NCBI RefSeq assembly: GCF_000372645.1 | Contig: NZ_APMP01000002.1 | Coordinates: 62,001-126,000, forward strand | Direction of reading: 5' to 3' | DNA: 64,000 nt | DNA from: Caulobacter vibrioides OR37 | Lineage (GTDB): Bacteria; Pseudomonadota; Alphaproteobacteria; Caulobacterales; Caulobacteraceae | The notes under the pieces: generated by a model | Database searches by the model: none | What the model saw: the letters and a program-made list of their open reading frames with translations, nothing else | Told to the model about the DNA's origin: nothing | Position numbers and translations under genes: made by a program | Shown here: one piece after another, positions 8,815 through 18,231 of the stretch | Layout: every line of letters begins with the position of its first letter | Position numbering within the stretch: the first letter of the stretch is position 1

Positions 8815-10716
8815 TCAGGCGGCGTACTCTCGGAAGTCCGCGTCGTCCGGGTCCGGTCCGCCCTGGGTCATGTCCAGGGCGAAACCCTTGGCGCGGGCCT
8901 GCTGGGCGGCGACGGGCGCGCGGCCGCCCGACTTGCGAGCGGGCTGAGCGGGACGCTTGGCGGGCGGTCGGGCGATGGCGCGGCTGTCGACGCCGTCGAT
9001 GCGGAAGAAGGCGATGGACGTCCGCAGCTCCTCGGCCTGGGCGGCCAGCTCCTCGGAGGTCGCCGACATCTGTTCCGACCCGCTGGCGTTTTGCTGGGTC
9101 ACCTTGTCCAGCTGCTGCAGGGCTTCGTTGATCTGGCTGGCGCCGACATCCTGCTCGCGGCAGGCGGCGCTGATCTCGGCGACCAGTTCGGCGGTCTTGC
9201 GGATGTCCGGCACCAGATTGGCCAGCATCTCGCCGGCCGACTGCGCGGCCTTGACCGTGTCGGCGGACACCGCGCTGATCTCGGCGGCGGCGGTCTGGCT
9301 GCGCTCGGCCAGCTTGCGCACCTCGGAGGCGACGACCGCGAAGCCGCGACCGTGCTCGCCGGCCCGCGCCGCCTCGACGGCCGCGTTCAGGGCCAGAAGA
9401 TCCGTCTGACGCGCGATCTCCTGAACGATGGTGATCTTCTCGGCGATGGTCCGCATGGCCTCCACGGCCTGGGCGACCGCCTTGCCCGACACCTCGGCGT
9501 CCTGCGCGGACTGGCGGGCGATCTTCTCGGTCTGGGCGGCGTTGTCGGCGTTCTGCTTGATGTTGGCGGCCATCTCCTCCATCGAGGCCGAGGCCTCCTC
9601 GGCCGAGGCGGCCTGCTCGGTCGCGCCTTGGCTGACCTGCTCCGAGGCCGAGGACAGCTCCTGGCTGCCGTCGGAGACATTCTCGGAGGCGACCAGGGCG
9701 TCGGACACCACGCCGCGCAGACGGTCGATCATCCGTTGCAGGGCCAGCCCCATGACGTCCTTGTCCGAGAGGGGCTTGGCCTGGACGGTCAGGTCGCCTT
9801 CCGACACCTTGTCGGCCAGCGCCGCCGTCTGGCGAAGATTGGCGACCATCCCCTTCAGCGACTTGCCCAGAATGTCCTTTTCGGACAGCGGCTTGATCTC
9901 GACGCTCAGGTCGCCGGCGGCGACTTGGTCGGCCAGGCTGGCCGTGGCGCGGAGATTGGCGGTCATGCGATTGACCGTCTCGACCAGATCCTTGATCTCG
10001 TCATTGGTGGTGACGGTCACGGTCTGCTCCAGATCGCCCAAGGCCACGGCGTTGGCCAGGCCGCCGATCTGGGCGAAGCCCCGGGCGATGGTCCGGGCGA
10101 CCCAGACCCCCGCCCCGACCGCCAGCAGAACCGAGACGGCGATCACCCCCATCAGCGTGTTGCGCGAGGCGCCGTAGGCTCGGTCGCTTTCGGCGGTGGT
10201 CGAGGCCAGCAGCTTCTCGTTGACGTCCGTCAGGGCCTCGACCGTCGCCGTGATGCGATTGGTGATCTGACGCTGGGTGGTCCGCATCTGGACGATCGCC
10301 TGGTCGCGACGCCCCTCCATCATGTCGCGACGCATGGCCTCGTCGATCTCGGCGAAGGTCGCCCAGTCGCTGGCCAGGGCCTCCCATTTCGGCTTGCCAG
10401 TGGGCGAGGCGTGGGACAGGCCCGCTTCGAGCAGCGTGGCGACCTTATGCTTGTTGTCGATCGCCTTGGCGTTCTGGCTCTTCAGCTCCTCGGCGTCATC
10501 GGCCAGGGCCATGTTCTTTTGAGCGCGCACCACCTGAAGCAGCGCCATCCCCAGGGCCTGGCTGCGCTGGAGTTGCGCCACCGGTCCCTCGACCATGGCC
10601 TTCTGGTCGCTGTTGAGGTCCCCCAACTGGCGCACGCCGAACAAGGTGGCGGCGGCCATCATCAGGATGAGCGCCCCGAAGGTCAGGGCGAGTTTGAGCT
10701 TGATCGTCATGCGCAT
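8815..10716 (-). CDS. Methyl-accepting chemotaxis protein with multiple HAMP units
   Basis: 633-residue transmembrane chemoreceptor. TM1 covers residues 7-28, then a periplasmic helical ligand-binding region (about 29-187, four-helix-bundle type) and TM2 (about 188-207). After TM2 comes a HAMP domain followed by two further HAMP-like repeats, marked by the recurring phrase [21 protein letters not shown] / [21 protein letters not shown]. The signalling domain contains the conserved [18 protein letters not shown] tip segment. There is no CheR-binding pentapeptide at the C-terminus, which instead ends FREYAA. GGAG precedes the ATG at good spacing. No che genes are nearby and the ligand is unknown. 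Confidence 0.93.
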   Translation of the reverse strand: MRMTIKLKLALTFGALILMMAAATLFGVRQLGDLNSDQKAMVEGPVAQLQRSQALGMALLQVVRAQKNMALADDAEELKSQNAKAIDNKHKVATLLEAGLSHASPTGKPKWEALASDWATFAEIDEAMRRDMMEGRRDQAIVQMRTTQRQITNRITATVEALTDVNEKLLASTTAESDRAYGASRNTLMGVIAVSVLLAVGAGVWVARTIARGFAQIGGLANAVALGDLEQTVTVTTNDEIKDLVETVNRMTANLRATASLADQVAAGDLSVEIKPLSEKDILGKSLKGMVANLRQTAALADKVSEGDLTVQAKPLSDKDVMGLALQRMIDRLRGVVSDALVASENVSDGSQELSSASEQVSQGATEQAASAEEASASMEEMAANIKQNADNAAQTEKIARQSAQDAEVSGKAVAQAVEAMRTIAEKITIVQEIARQTDLLALNAAVEAARAGEHGRGFAVVASEVRKLAERSQTAAAEISAVSADTVKAAQSAGEMLANLVPDIRKTAELVAEISAACREQDVGASQINEALQQLDKVTQQNASGSEQMSATSEELAAQAEELRTSIAFFRIDGVDSRAIARPPAKRPAQPARKSGGRAPVAAQQARAKGFALDMTQGGPDPDDADFREYAA

Positions 10717-11125
10717 GGAAGGCTCCGGCCCATTATTAACCCTGTTGCAGAAACGAAGAACAGCCGAATGAAGTCATCGCGACCTCCTAGAGATCGAGCT
10801 ATCTAACATTCGCGCAAAGACACGGGAGCGGATTTTCCGTAGCTATGTTTCGCCAGACTTTGAGAAACCTCGATTTCACATCGGAATTTGTTTCTTCCGG
10901 TGCACATACCTTCGGAACGACCACTCAAGACAAATCACGTAAAACTGAAGCCGAGAGGGCGATTTACGCGAAAATACTTGAAGAGGTTCGGCCGCGGACG
11001 GTTAACCGGCGGTGAATCAAACAACTCACGAGATAGCGACATTCTGCCTCACCATCCTTGGGCGAAATCGCGTTTTCCTCGCGAGAACGCCTTTTGGTTC
11101 GGTGGTCGCGCGCTTCGCGCCAGCA
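10717..11125. other. Intergenic region upstream of the chemoreceptor gene
   Basis: No convincing gene. The stretch is richer in A/T than its surroundings and carries the chemoreceptor promoter region. A perfect 10-bp palindrome (CGGTTAACCG, 10999-11008) overlaps a TTAA-N7-TGAA sequence at 11002-11016, one mismatch from the CtrA consensus TTAA-N7-TTAA. It is almost 300 bp from the chemoreceptor start, so I make no regulatory call. Confidence 0.4.
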
Positions 11126-11161
11126 CGAAAAACCGCGCGCCGACGAGCGGCGCGCGGTTCA
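11126..11161 (-). terminator. Rho-independent terminator after phoB
   Basis: On the minus strand an 11-bp perfect stem (arms 11131-11141 and 11149-11159, AACCGCGCGCC on the plus strand) with a 7-base loop is followed by a run of five T. It lies about 75 bp downstream of the phoB stop and should end the phoR-phoU-phoB transcript. Confidence 0.88.
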
Positions 11162-11236
11162 GCCCTGTCGGGGCGTCGTTCAAAAATCGATCCGGAGCGC
11201 CTTCCGGCGCGGCGGGCGCCGGATCCGCGCGATGCT

Positions 11237-11929
11237 TTAAGCCGCGTCGAGATCCAGCGAATAGCCCGCCGACCGCACGGTGCGGATCGGGTCGCCATCG
11301 GCCGTGCCGTTCAGCGCCTTGCGCAGACGGCCGATGTGCACGTCGACCGTGCGCGCCTCGACATAGACGTCCGAGCCCCAGACCGCGTCCAGCAGCTGCT
11401 CGCGGCTGAACACCCGGCCTGGATGCTGCATCAGATAGTCCAGCAGGCGGAACTCGGTCGGACCCAGGTGGATCTCCTTGCCGCCCCGCTTCACGCGGTG
11501 GGCCACCCGGTCGATGACGATGTCGCCGACCGTGATGCGGTCGTCGGCCAGGCCCGGACGGATCCGACGCAGCACCGCGCGGACGCGGGCGGTCAGCTCG
11601 ACCATCGAGAACGGCTTGACGACATAGTCGTCGGCGCCCGTGTCCAGGCCGCGGATGCGGTCGGTTTCCTCGCCGCGCGCCGTCAGCATGATGATCGGCA
11701 CGTTGCGGGTCTCGGCCCGGCCGCGCAGGCGACGGCAGACCTCGATCCCCGAGACCTTGGGCAGCATCCAGTCCAGGATGACCAGGTCCGGGGCCCGCTC
11801 GTTGGCCATGATCAGCGCTTCCTCGCCGTCACCGGCGACGCCGACGCGATAGCCTTCCTTGTCGAGGTTGTAGTGCAGAAGCGTGGCCAGAGCGTCTTCG
11901 TCTTCGACCACCAGAACGTAAGGAGTCAC
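11237..11929 (-). CDS. phoB: Phosphate regulon response regulator PhoB
   Basis: 230-residue OmpR-family regulator that activates phosphate-starvation genes when phosphorylated by PhoR. The receiver domain has the acidic pocket VVEDED, the phosphorylated Asp53 (ILDWMLP), the switch Thr in IIMLTARGEE and Lys in VVKPFSM. The C-terminal winged helix shows GPTEFRLLDYLM, REQLLDAVWG and RTVDVHIGRLRKAL. It follows phoU by 21 bp on the same strand and ends before a strong terminator. Confidence 0.97.
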   Translation of the reverse strand: MTPYVLVVEDEDALATLLHYNLDKEGYRVGVAGDGEEALIMANERAPDLVILDWMLPKVSGIEVCRRLRGRAETRNVPIIMLTARGEETDRIRGLDTGADDYVVKPFSMVELTARVRAVLRRIRPGLADDRITVGDIVIDRVAHRVKRGGKEIHLGPTEFRLLDYLMQHPGRVFSREQLLDAVWGSDVYVEARTVDVHIGRLRKALNGTADGDPIRTVRSAGYSLDLDAA

Positions 11930-11950
11930 TTCAGGCCGCCTCGCGAGGAG

Positions 11951-12643
11951 TTATTGAGCGATCGCGTCCAGCTTCGGACGCTGCGAAACCAGCTCTTCGC
12001 CGGTCAGTTCGAAATGGATGATCTCGGCGATGTTGGTGGCGTGGTCGCCGATGCGCTCGAGGTTCTTGGCCACGAACAGCAGGTGGGCGCACGCGTTGAT
12101 GGTCCGGGGGTCGGCCATCATGTAGGTCAGCAGTTCGCGGAAGATCGAATTGTAGTGCTCGTCGACCTCCTCGTCGCGCGACCACACGCCGATGGCGCGC
12201 TGCAGGTCCGAGGTGGTGTAGGCGTCCAGAACGTCCTTCAGACGCCCTTGGACCAGGCGGCCCATGCGCTCGATCGAGCGGGTCAGGGCGGTCATCGGGT
12301 CGGCCTCGGTCAGGATCAGCGCCCGCTTGGCGATGTTCTTGGCCATGTCGCCGCAGCGTTCCAGGCTCATCGAGATCTTCAGGGCGGCGACGGCGTGGCG
12401 CAGGTCCATGGCCATCGGCTGTCGCAGGGCGATCAGGCGGAACGCCTTGCGCTCGATGTCGGCCTGCAGGGCGTCGAGACGCTCGTCGCCGCCGACCACC
12501 GCCTGGGCCAGGGGGCCGTCGCGGCGGGCGATGGCCTCGATGGAGTCGGCGACCTGGGCCTCGGCCAGACCGCCCATGCGCGTGACCTCGGCGGTCAGGT
12601 GCGCCAGCTCTTCGCCGTAGGATTTGACGGTATGCTCGGTCAT
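11951..12643 (-). CDS. phoU: Phosphate signalling protein PhoU
   Basis: 230-residue helical protein made of two similar three-helix bundles with metal-binding E/DxxxD motifs (ERCGDMAKNI and ERIGDHATNIAE). PhoU links the Pst transporter to the PhoR kinase and keeps the Pho regulon off when phosphate is abundant. It normally follows pstB; here it follows only a short remnant that looks like the end of pstB. It is therefore of interest whether this PhoU still has a Pst partner elsewhere in the genome. Confidence 0.96.
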   Translation of the reverse strand: MTEHTVKSYGEELAHLTAEVTRMGGLAEAQVADSIEAIARRDGPLAQAVVGGDERLDALQADIERKAFRLIALRQPMAMDLRHAVAALKISMSLERCGDMAKNIAKRALILTEADPMTALTRSIERMGRLVQGRLKDVLDAYTTSDLQRAIGVWSRDEEVDEHYNSIFRELLTYMMADPRTINACAHLLFVAKNLERIGDHATNIAEIIHFELTGEELVSQRPKLDAIAQ

Positions 12644-12660
12644 GTTTGCTTCCTCCCGGA

Positions 12661-12885
12661 TCAGCCGAAGCGGCCGGTGATGGGGTCCAGGGCGCGCGGG
12701 CCGCGCCGATTGATGAATATCTCTTCGATCCGGTCGCGCTTGACCAGCTTGGCCAGGAACGTCGCGCCGCCGAGGCGCTCGCCGTCGAACGCGGTCTGGC
12801 GGCCGTCCCCGAGAGCGCCTTGACGGGCGCCCATCAAGGTCAGGCTGGAAAACACCAGAACGAGAAACGAAAGCCAGGTCAGCAT
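12661..12885 (-). pseudogene. Probable pstB (perhaps pstC-pstB) deletion remnant
   Basis: A 74-codon frame starts MLTWLSFLVLVFSSLTLMGA and ends EEIFINRRGPRALDPITGRFG. The ending closely resembles the C-terminal tail of PstB ATPases (IFTNP...YITGRFG/RYG) and stops exactly where PstB would, 17 bp before phoU, the normal pstB neighbour. The first part is a single hydrophobic segment and may come from the start of PstC, which would make this the junction left by deletion of pstC-pstA-pstB. The PstB similarity is seen in the sequence; the PstC origin is inference. It could still be expressed as a small membrane protein. Confidence 0.65.
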
Positions 12886-13099
12886 CGGTTCGGCGAGGGT
12901 CCGAAGTCCGCGCCCCACGCGCGTCTTTCCTCGGACCGCTAGTGACAGCCCGGCGCGGACCTTATGCGACGATTTAATTACAGTTTGACGACACCCTAAA
13001 TCCTTGGGGTTAACGGCGCCGTCCGCCGGGGAGAGAACTGACCGTTTTCGGATCCTCATTGTCCGAAGGCGCCGGCTGTTCTTGCGCTGATCCCGCCCT

Positions 13100-14518
13100 C
13101 TAGGCCTCGGCGGGCGCGGCGGGCGGCGGGGCGGGCGCCGGCTCCGCGCCGACCTTGGCCATGGGCAGGTAGACGCCGAACGTCGCGCCCTCGCCCTGCA
13201 CGCTCTCGACCGTCAGGCCGCCCCGGTGGCGATTCATGATGTGCTTGACGATGGCCAGACCCAGACCCGTGCCGGAGCGCTCGCCGCTCTTCTGGCCTTC
13301 GACGCGATAGAAGCGCTCGGTCAGGCGCGGCAGGTGCTCGCGCGCCAGGCCAGGCCCCCTGTCGGTGACGCGCAGGACGGCGTAGCGTTCGCCCGCGTCG
13401 TGATCCGGCGTCAGCAGCGACAGGCGCGAGGCGGCGGGATCGCGCGCCGCCGCCGCGGCCTCGGCCGACAGCCCCGGGAAGATCTCCACGCGGATGACGC
13501 CATGCTCGGGCGTGTACTTGATGGCGTTGTCGACGAGGTTCTGGATCACCTGGATGATCTGATCGCGGTCGCCGTCGACCACGGCGCCGCCGCGCGGCGG
13601 CAGGACGGGATCGAACGTCACGCCCTTCTCGCGGGCCTGCGGCGCCAGGGCGTCGATCACGTCGATGGCGGCCATGGCCATGTCCACCCGGCCCAGAGGC
13701 GCGATGTGCTCGTTGAGCTCGATGCGCGACAGGCTCATCAGGTCGTCGATCAGCCGCGACATGCGTTCGGCCTGGGCCAGCATGATGCCCAGGAACTTGT
13801 CGCGCGCGCCCGGATCGTCCTTGGCGTGGCCACGGAGGGTTTCAATGAAGCCCGACAGCGAGGCCAGAGGGGTCCGCAGCTCGTGGCTGGCGTTGGCCAG
13901 GAAGTCGGCGCGCGTCCGCTCGCTGCGCCGGGCGTCGGTCTCGTCGCGCAGGGCCAGCAGGGCCAGGCGCGAGCGGCCGGGCGCGTCCTTCAGCGGACGC
14001 GCGTGGGCCAGCCAGGAGCGTCCCTGCGCCCCGCCGGTTTCGAACTCGACCACGCCCTCGACATTGCCGAACAGAGCCTCGTCGACCGCTTCCAGCACGC
14101 GCGGATTGCGGACCGCCGTCACCAGCAGCGCGCCCTGGCGCTGGATCTTGAAGAGATCGCGGGCGGCGGCGTTGGCGAACAGGAAGCGTCGGCCAGTCAG
14201 GTCATCGGCCTCCTCGGCCGCGATGACCATCAGCGGATCGGGCAAGCGGTCCAGGATGGCGACGAACGGCGGGCCGCTCTCGGCGGCGACGGCGGGGACC
14301 GCGCCGGGAATCGGCGAGGGAACGCGGGCCCGTCGTCTCGGCCGCGACAAGGCCAGCGCCGCCGCGCCCGAGACGACGGCGGCGACCAGGGCGGGCGCGG
14401 GCTGGGCCATGCCGACCACGGCCAGGCCCAATATGGCTCCGGGCCCGATCAATACGGGCCAGAACGCGCTCGCGACACGGTGATCGGGGGCGTCCGGGGG
14501 CGTCTGCGCCGGCGGCAT
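13100..14518 (-). CDS. phoR: Phosphate regulon sensor histidine kinase PhoR
   Basis: 472-residue membrane-anchored kinase. Two hydrophobic segments lie at about residues 19-58 with no sizeable periplasmic loop, followed by a PAS-like domain (about 83-195). The dimerisation and phosphoacceptor helix is FLANASHELRTPL (His212), and the catalytic domain has the N box NLVDNAIKYTP, the G1 box DRGPGLA and GTGLGLAIVKH. A Pro/Ala-rich tail ends the protein. It senses phosphate status through Pst and PhoU and phosphorylates PhoB. The usual pstCAB genes between phoR and phoU are missing. Confidence 0.95.
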   Translation of the reverse strand: MPPAQTPPDAPDHRVASAFWPVLIGPGAILGLAVVGMAQPAPALVAAVVSGAAALALSRPRRRARVPSPIPGAVPAVAAESGPPFVAILDRLPDPLMVIAAEEADDLTGRRFLFANAAARDLFKIQRQGALLVTAVRNPRVLEAVDEALFGNVEGVVEFETGGAQGRSWLAHARPLKDAPGRSRLALLALRDETDARRSERTRADFLANASHELRTPLASLSGFIETLRGHAKDDPGARDKFLGIMLAQAERMSRLIDDLMSLSRIELNEHIAPLGRVDMAMAAIDVIDALAPQAREKGVTFDPVLPPRGGAVVDGDRDQIIQVIQNLVDNAIKYTPEHGVIRVEIFPGLSAEAAAAARDPAASRLSLLTPDHDAGERYAVLRVTDRGPGLAREHLPRLTERFYRVEGQKSGERSGTGLGLAIVKHIMNRHRGGLTVESVQGEGATFGVYLPMAKVGAEPAPAPPPAAPAEA

Positions 14519-14693
14519 GTCTGGAACTCACTGTTTCAAGCGAGAGGCGATTCGTAGAACCAGATATGGCGCCCCGCCATGCCATGCGATAGACGGTTGG
14601 CGCCTTAGTACGTTTCGCGAGCGGGACTCACCGCAATTTCGCCGCATCGTGACACGCATTAATGGCGCCGGTTCTCATGGGGTTTCGTTCGGA

Positions 14694-17600
14694 ATGCAGC
14701 GCAAGGTCCTGGTCGCGACGGTCGCGGCCGCTCCTCTCCTGGCCATGGGTTTCGCCGCGTCGGCGGAGACCCAGGTTACCAACGCGCGCACGACGCCGAT
14801 CGCGACCAGCACGGCCACGGGTTCGGCGGCGGACGACGTGAAGATCACGTCCAACGGCTCGATCAAGCCGACGACGGCCGGCCCGATCGTGACGCTGGAC
14901 AGCAACAACCTGGTCACCAACCAGGGCACGCTGTCTACCAACAACCTCGACAACAGCGTCGGCGTCCTGGTGATCGGCGGTCACACCGGCACGGTGACCA
15001 ACTCGGCCACGATCTCGCTGGGCGAGGACTATACGCCGACCGACACCAACAACGACGGCAACCTGGACGGCCCGTTCGCCCAAGGGACCAACCGGATCGG
15101 CATCCAGGTGACCAACGCCGGGACCCATACCGGCGACATCGTCAACGACTCGGCCGGCACGATCACGATCCACGGCAACAACTCGGCCGGGATGCTGATC
15201 GGCGGTCCGGTGGTCGGCAACCTGACCAATCTAGGCACGATCAGCGTAACCGGCGACAATGGCTACGGCGTCCGCGTCACGTCGCCGATCACCGGCAAGG
15301 TGACGCTGGGCGGCTCGGTCACCGTGCAGGGCGCCAACTCCGTGGCCCAGGCCATCGACGCGAACGTCAACGGCGCCATGGTCCTGCAAGGTTCGGTCAG
15401 CGCGACCGGCTATCGCTACACCACCCGCCCGACCACCCTGGACGCCTTGAACAAACTGGGCGCCGACGACCTGCTGCAGGGCGGCCCGGCCGTCCGCGTC
15501 GCGGGCAACGTCACGGGCGGCGTCCTGTTGCAGGGCGCCAACTACTCGACCGCCGTCGGCACGGACGGCAACACCACCGTCACCACGGTGACCTCCAGCT
15601 CGACGGGCACGTCCAGCATCTCGTCGTTCAGCGGCGCGCCGGCCCTGCTGATCGGTTCGACCAGCCAGAATGTCACCCTGGGCGCGGTCGGCGCCGGCGA
15701 CCTGGCCTATGGGCTGGTGGCCAAGGGCACGATCACCGGCACGGGCGTCTATAACGGCGTGGCGGCCACCGGCCTGCAGATCGGCGCGGGCGGCGGTTAC
15801 TCGACCACCCTCACGGGCGGCGCGCGCAACGACGGCCAGATCGCCGCTTCCAGCTACGAAGCCAATTCCACCGCCGTGGACGTCCAGTCCGGCGGGACGA
15901 TCGGCCAGTTCCTGAACCGCGGCACGATCACCTCGACCTCCGCCTCGTTCGCCGGATCGGGCGTCACGGCCACCGCGCGCGGCCTGGTGCTGGAGTCCGG
16001 GGCGAACGTCAACACGCTGAGCAATATCGGCACGATCTCGGCCACCCGCACGGGCGAGACCGGCGACGCGGTCGCGATCCTCGACCAGGCCGGAACGCTG
16101 ACCAGCATCACCAACACCGGCACGATCAAGGCCGCGGTCACCGCCCCGTCCTTCAAGGCCGACGGCACCGTGCCGAGCCCCGCCGCGACCACGTCGGGCC
16201 GGACCATCGCGATGGATCTGCGCGCCAACAACCAAGGCGTGACGATCACCCAATCGGGACCGGCCAACTACACCTCGACCACCACCTATCCCAGCACCGA
16301 CACCACCACCAGTTCGACCAGCACGGCCACGACCGCCGCGCCCAGCATCGTCGGCGACATCCTGCTCGGGAACGGCAACGACACCGTCAACATCTGGAGC
16401 GGCACGCTGGTCGGTTCGATCGCGTTCGGCTCGGGCCAGGACAGCCTGTCGATCGACGGCGGCGCCAGCGTGGTGGGCAACCTGACCAACGCCGGCGGCG
16501 TCAGCATCTCGGTCGCGAACGGCAGCCTGGGCATCCTGAACACCGACACCCTGCGCGTGAACAGCCTGTCGATGGGCTCCAGCAGCCACCTGCTGTTCTC
16601 GGCCGATCCCGCGGCCGGAACCAACACCAAACTGATCGTCTCGGGCCCGGTGAATATCGCCGACGGCGCCGAGCTGGGCATCCGCCTGGCCAATATCGTC
16701 AAGGCGCCGACCAGCTTTACGGTGATCCAGGGCAATAACCTGAACATCGGCAACATCGGCACCGGCCTGCTGGCCCAGTCGCCGTACCTGTATGTCGCCA
16801 GCAGCCGCGCCGACGCCAACAACGTCTATATCGACGTCCGCCGCCGCACGGCCGCCGAGATCGGCTTCAACCGCGAAGAGACCTCGGCCTATGACGCGGT
16901 GTTCGCTGCCCTGGGCGCCGACGGCAAGCTGGCCAACGCCTTCCTGAACCAGAGCACCCGCGACGGCTTCCGCGACCTCTACGATCAGATGCTGCCCGAC
17001 ACGGGCGCGGGCGTGTTCAACGCCCTGCAGGCGGTCAACCAGCAGATCTCGGCCGCCACCATGCAGCGCCCCGATCCGGGCGACCGCTACGGCCCCGACA
17101 GCCTGTGGGTCCAGGAAATCAACACCCTGACCCGCCAGGACAACAACGCCGATACGATCGGCTACAAGGCCTCGGCGTTCGGCTTCGTCGCCGGCTACGA
17201 AGCCATGGGCGACGCGGGCGGCGCGCTGGGCCTGACCCTGGCCTATGCCAGCATCGAAGAGCACGACAACGTCGCCAAGGTCGGCGAGCACACCAAGGCG
17301 TCGTTCGTGCAGGGCGGGGCCTACTGGCGCCGGTCGATCGGCGGCTGGCGGTTCAACGCCGGCGGCGGCGTGGGCTACGGCTTCTTCAACGGTCACCGCA
17401 GCTTCATCGCGCCGGATCTCAACGGCAACGGCTTCGCCGACGAGAACATCCGCAATAGCGCCGACTGGAACGGCCTGACCGCCAACGCCTTCGCCGGCGC
17501 GGCCTACGAGCAGAAGTTCGGGCGCTTCTTCGCCCGTCCTGAAGCGCGCCTAGACTACGTCTATCTGGATGAAGGCAAGCGGGTGGAAGGCGGCGATGTC

Positions 17601-17981
17601 GCCTTCACCGACGGCGTCGCCGTGGCCAACCCCGCCAACAGCTTCGACCTCACCGTCGACAAGCGCAGCTCCAGTAACCTCAGCGGCGAGTTGGGCGTGG
17701 TGCTGGGCGCCGATTTCGGCAAGACCGTCTGGTGGCGTCCGGAAATCCGCGTCGGCTATCGCCAGACCCTGGCGGGCGAGCTGGGCGACACGGTCGCGGC
17801 GTTCAAGAACGGCAATCCGTTCACGATCACGCCGATGAACGATCGGAACGGCGCCCTGACCGCCGGCTTCGCCCTGCGGGCCGGCACGCCGATGTCGTAT
17901 CTGGCGCTGGAAGGCGGCGTCGAGGCCACCAAGAAGCAGCACCGCTACAACCTTCGCTTCGCCGGCCGGGCGATGTTCTAA
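14694..17981 (+). CDS. Autotransporter (type V secretion) protein
   Basis: 1095-residue protein starting MQRKVLVATVAAAPLLAMGF with a signal peptide cleaved after ASA. The long passenger is built of beta-helix-like repeats rich in Asn, Gly, Thr and Ser (recurring NLGTI, NRGTI, NTGTI phrases), with a Ser/Thr-rich stretch near residues 520-545. Roughly the last 300 residues form an autotransporter beta-barrel ending in Phe (AGRAMF), as outer-membrane proteins do. The passenger is probably surface-exposed; its role (adhesion, enzyme or other) cannot be read. I chose the ATG at 14694 because it starts the signal peptide. A strong terminator follows. Confidence 0.92.
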   Translation: MQRKVLVATVAAAPLLAMGFAASAETQVTNARTTPIATSTATGSAADDVKITSNGSIKPTTAGPIVTLDSNNLVTNQGTLSTNNLDNSVGVLVIGGHTGTVTNSATISLGEDYTPTDTNNDGNLDGPFAQGTNRIGIQVTNAGTHTGDIVNDSAGTITIHGNNSAGMLIGGPVVGNLTNLGTISVTGDNGYGVRVTSPITGKVTLGGSVTVQGANSVAQAIDANVNGAMVLQGSVSATGYRYTTRPTTLDALNKLGADDLLQGGPAVRVAGNVTGGVLLQGANYSTAVGTDGNTTVTTVTSSSTGTSSISSFSGAPALLIGSTSQNVTLGAVGAGDLAYGLVAKGTITGTGVYNGVAATGLQIGAGGGYSTTLTGGARNDGQIAASSYEANSTAVDVQSGGTIGQFLNRGTITSTSASFAGSGVTATARGLVLESGANVNTLSNIGTISATRTGETGDAVAILDQAGTLTSITNTGTIKAAVTAPSFKADGTVPSPAATTSGRTIAMDLRANNQGVTITQSGPANYTSTTTYPSTDTTTSSTSTATTAAPSIVGDILLGNGNDTVNIWSGTLVGSIAFGSGQDSLSIDGGASVVGNLTNAGGVSISVANGSLGILNTDTLRVNSLSMGSSSHLLFSADPAAGTNTKLIVSGPVNIADGAELGIRLANIVKAPTSFTVIQGNNLNIGNIGTGLLAQSPYLYVASSRADANNVYIDVRRRTAAEIGFNREETSAYDAVFAALGADGKLANAFLNQSTRDGFRDLYDQMLPDTGAGVFNALQAVNQQISAATMQRPDPGDRYGPDSLWVQEINTLTRQDNNADTIGYKASAFGFVAGYEAMGDAGGALGLTLAYASIEEHDNVAKVGEHTKASFVQGGAYWRRSIGGWRFNAGGGVGYGFFNGHRSFIAPDLNGNGFADENIRNSADWNGLTANAFAGAAYEQKFGRFFARPEARLDYVYLDEGKRVEGGDVAFTDGVAVANPANSFDLTVDKRSSSNLSGELGVVLGADFGKTVWWRPEIRVGYRQTLAGELGDTVAAFKNGNPFTITPMNDRNGALTAGFALRAGTPMSYLALEGGVEATKKQHRYNLRFAGRAMF

Positions 17982-18017
17982 CGGCTCCGCGCCCGACCAA
18001 AGCTTCGAAGAATGGGG

Positions 18018-18050
18018 AAAAGCCGTCGCGGACGACCGCGGCGGCTTTTT
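18018..18050 (+). terminator. Rho-independent terminator after the autotransporter gene
   Basis: Arms AAAAGCCGTCGCGG and CCGCGGCGGCTTTT pair over 14 bp with one G-T wobble around an ACGA tetraloop, followed by T residues. It lies 37 bp after the stop and, because both arms have A/T ends, could also act on the other strand. Confidence 0.88.
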
Positions 18051-18057
18051 GCCACCA

Positions 18058-18087
18058 AGAATCAAGCCTTTGATTCTCGGCGAGAAT
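18058..18087. promoter_or_regulatory. Two overlapping palindromes upstream of the porin gene
   Basis: AGAATCAA-GCCT-TTGATTCT (18058-18077) is a perfect 8-bp inverted repeat, and ATTCTCG-G-CGAGAAT (18073-18087) is a perfect 7-bp one. They share a half-site, giving three alternating AGAAT/ATTCT half-sites. They lie about 150 bp upstream of the porin and just after the autotransporter terminator. They could be an operator for the porin-sulfate-binding-protein pair. I see no clear Pho box. Function is inference. Confidence 0.35.
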
Positions 18088-18231
18088 TCCCGCGTCTTCC
18101 GCGACGCTCCAGCGTGGCCCCCAGAAAAACTCAAGGTCGGCTTTTCTAAAACTCCATTCCAGAACTAGGAATTATCGTCTTCCCTGACCTGGCAGGTCGG
18201 CCCGCCTTGGCGGCGCCGAGAGGGGATAGAC

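Noticed and set aside
8110..10806. 898-codon open frame on the plus strand
   Set aside because: It is antisense to purD and the chemoreceptor; long antisense frames are expected in very GC-rich DNA and the translation has no domain.
15231..17396. 721-codon open frame on the minus strand
   Set aside because: Antisense of the autotransporter repeats; low-complexity Ala/Gly/Arg/Val/Asp translation.
18088..18231. Possible Pho box upstream of the porin
   Set aside because: I found no direct repeats resembling CTGTCAT at 11-bp spacing.
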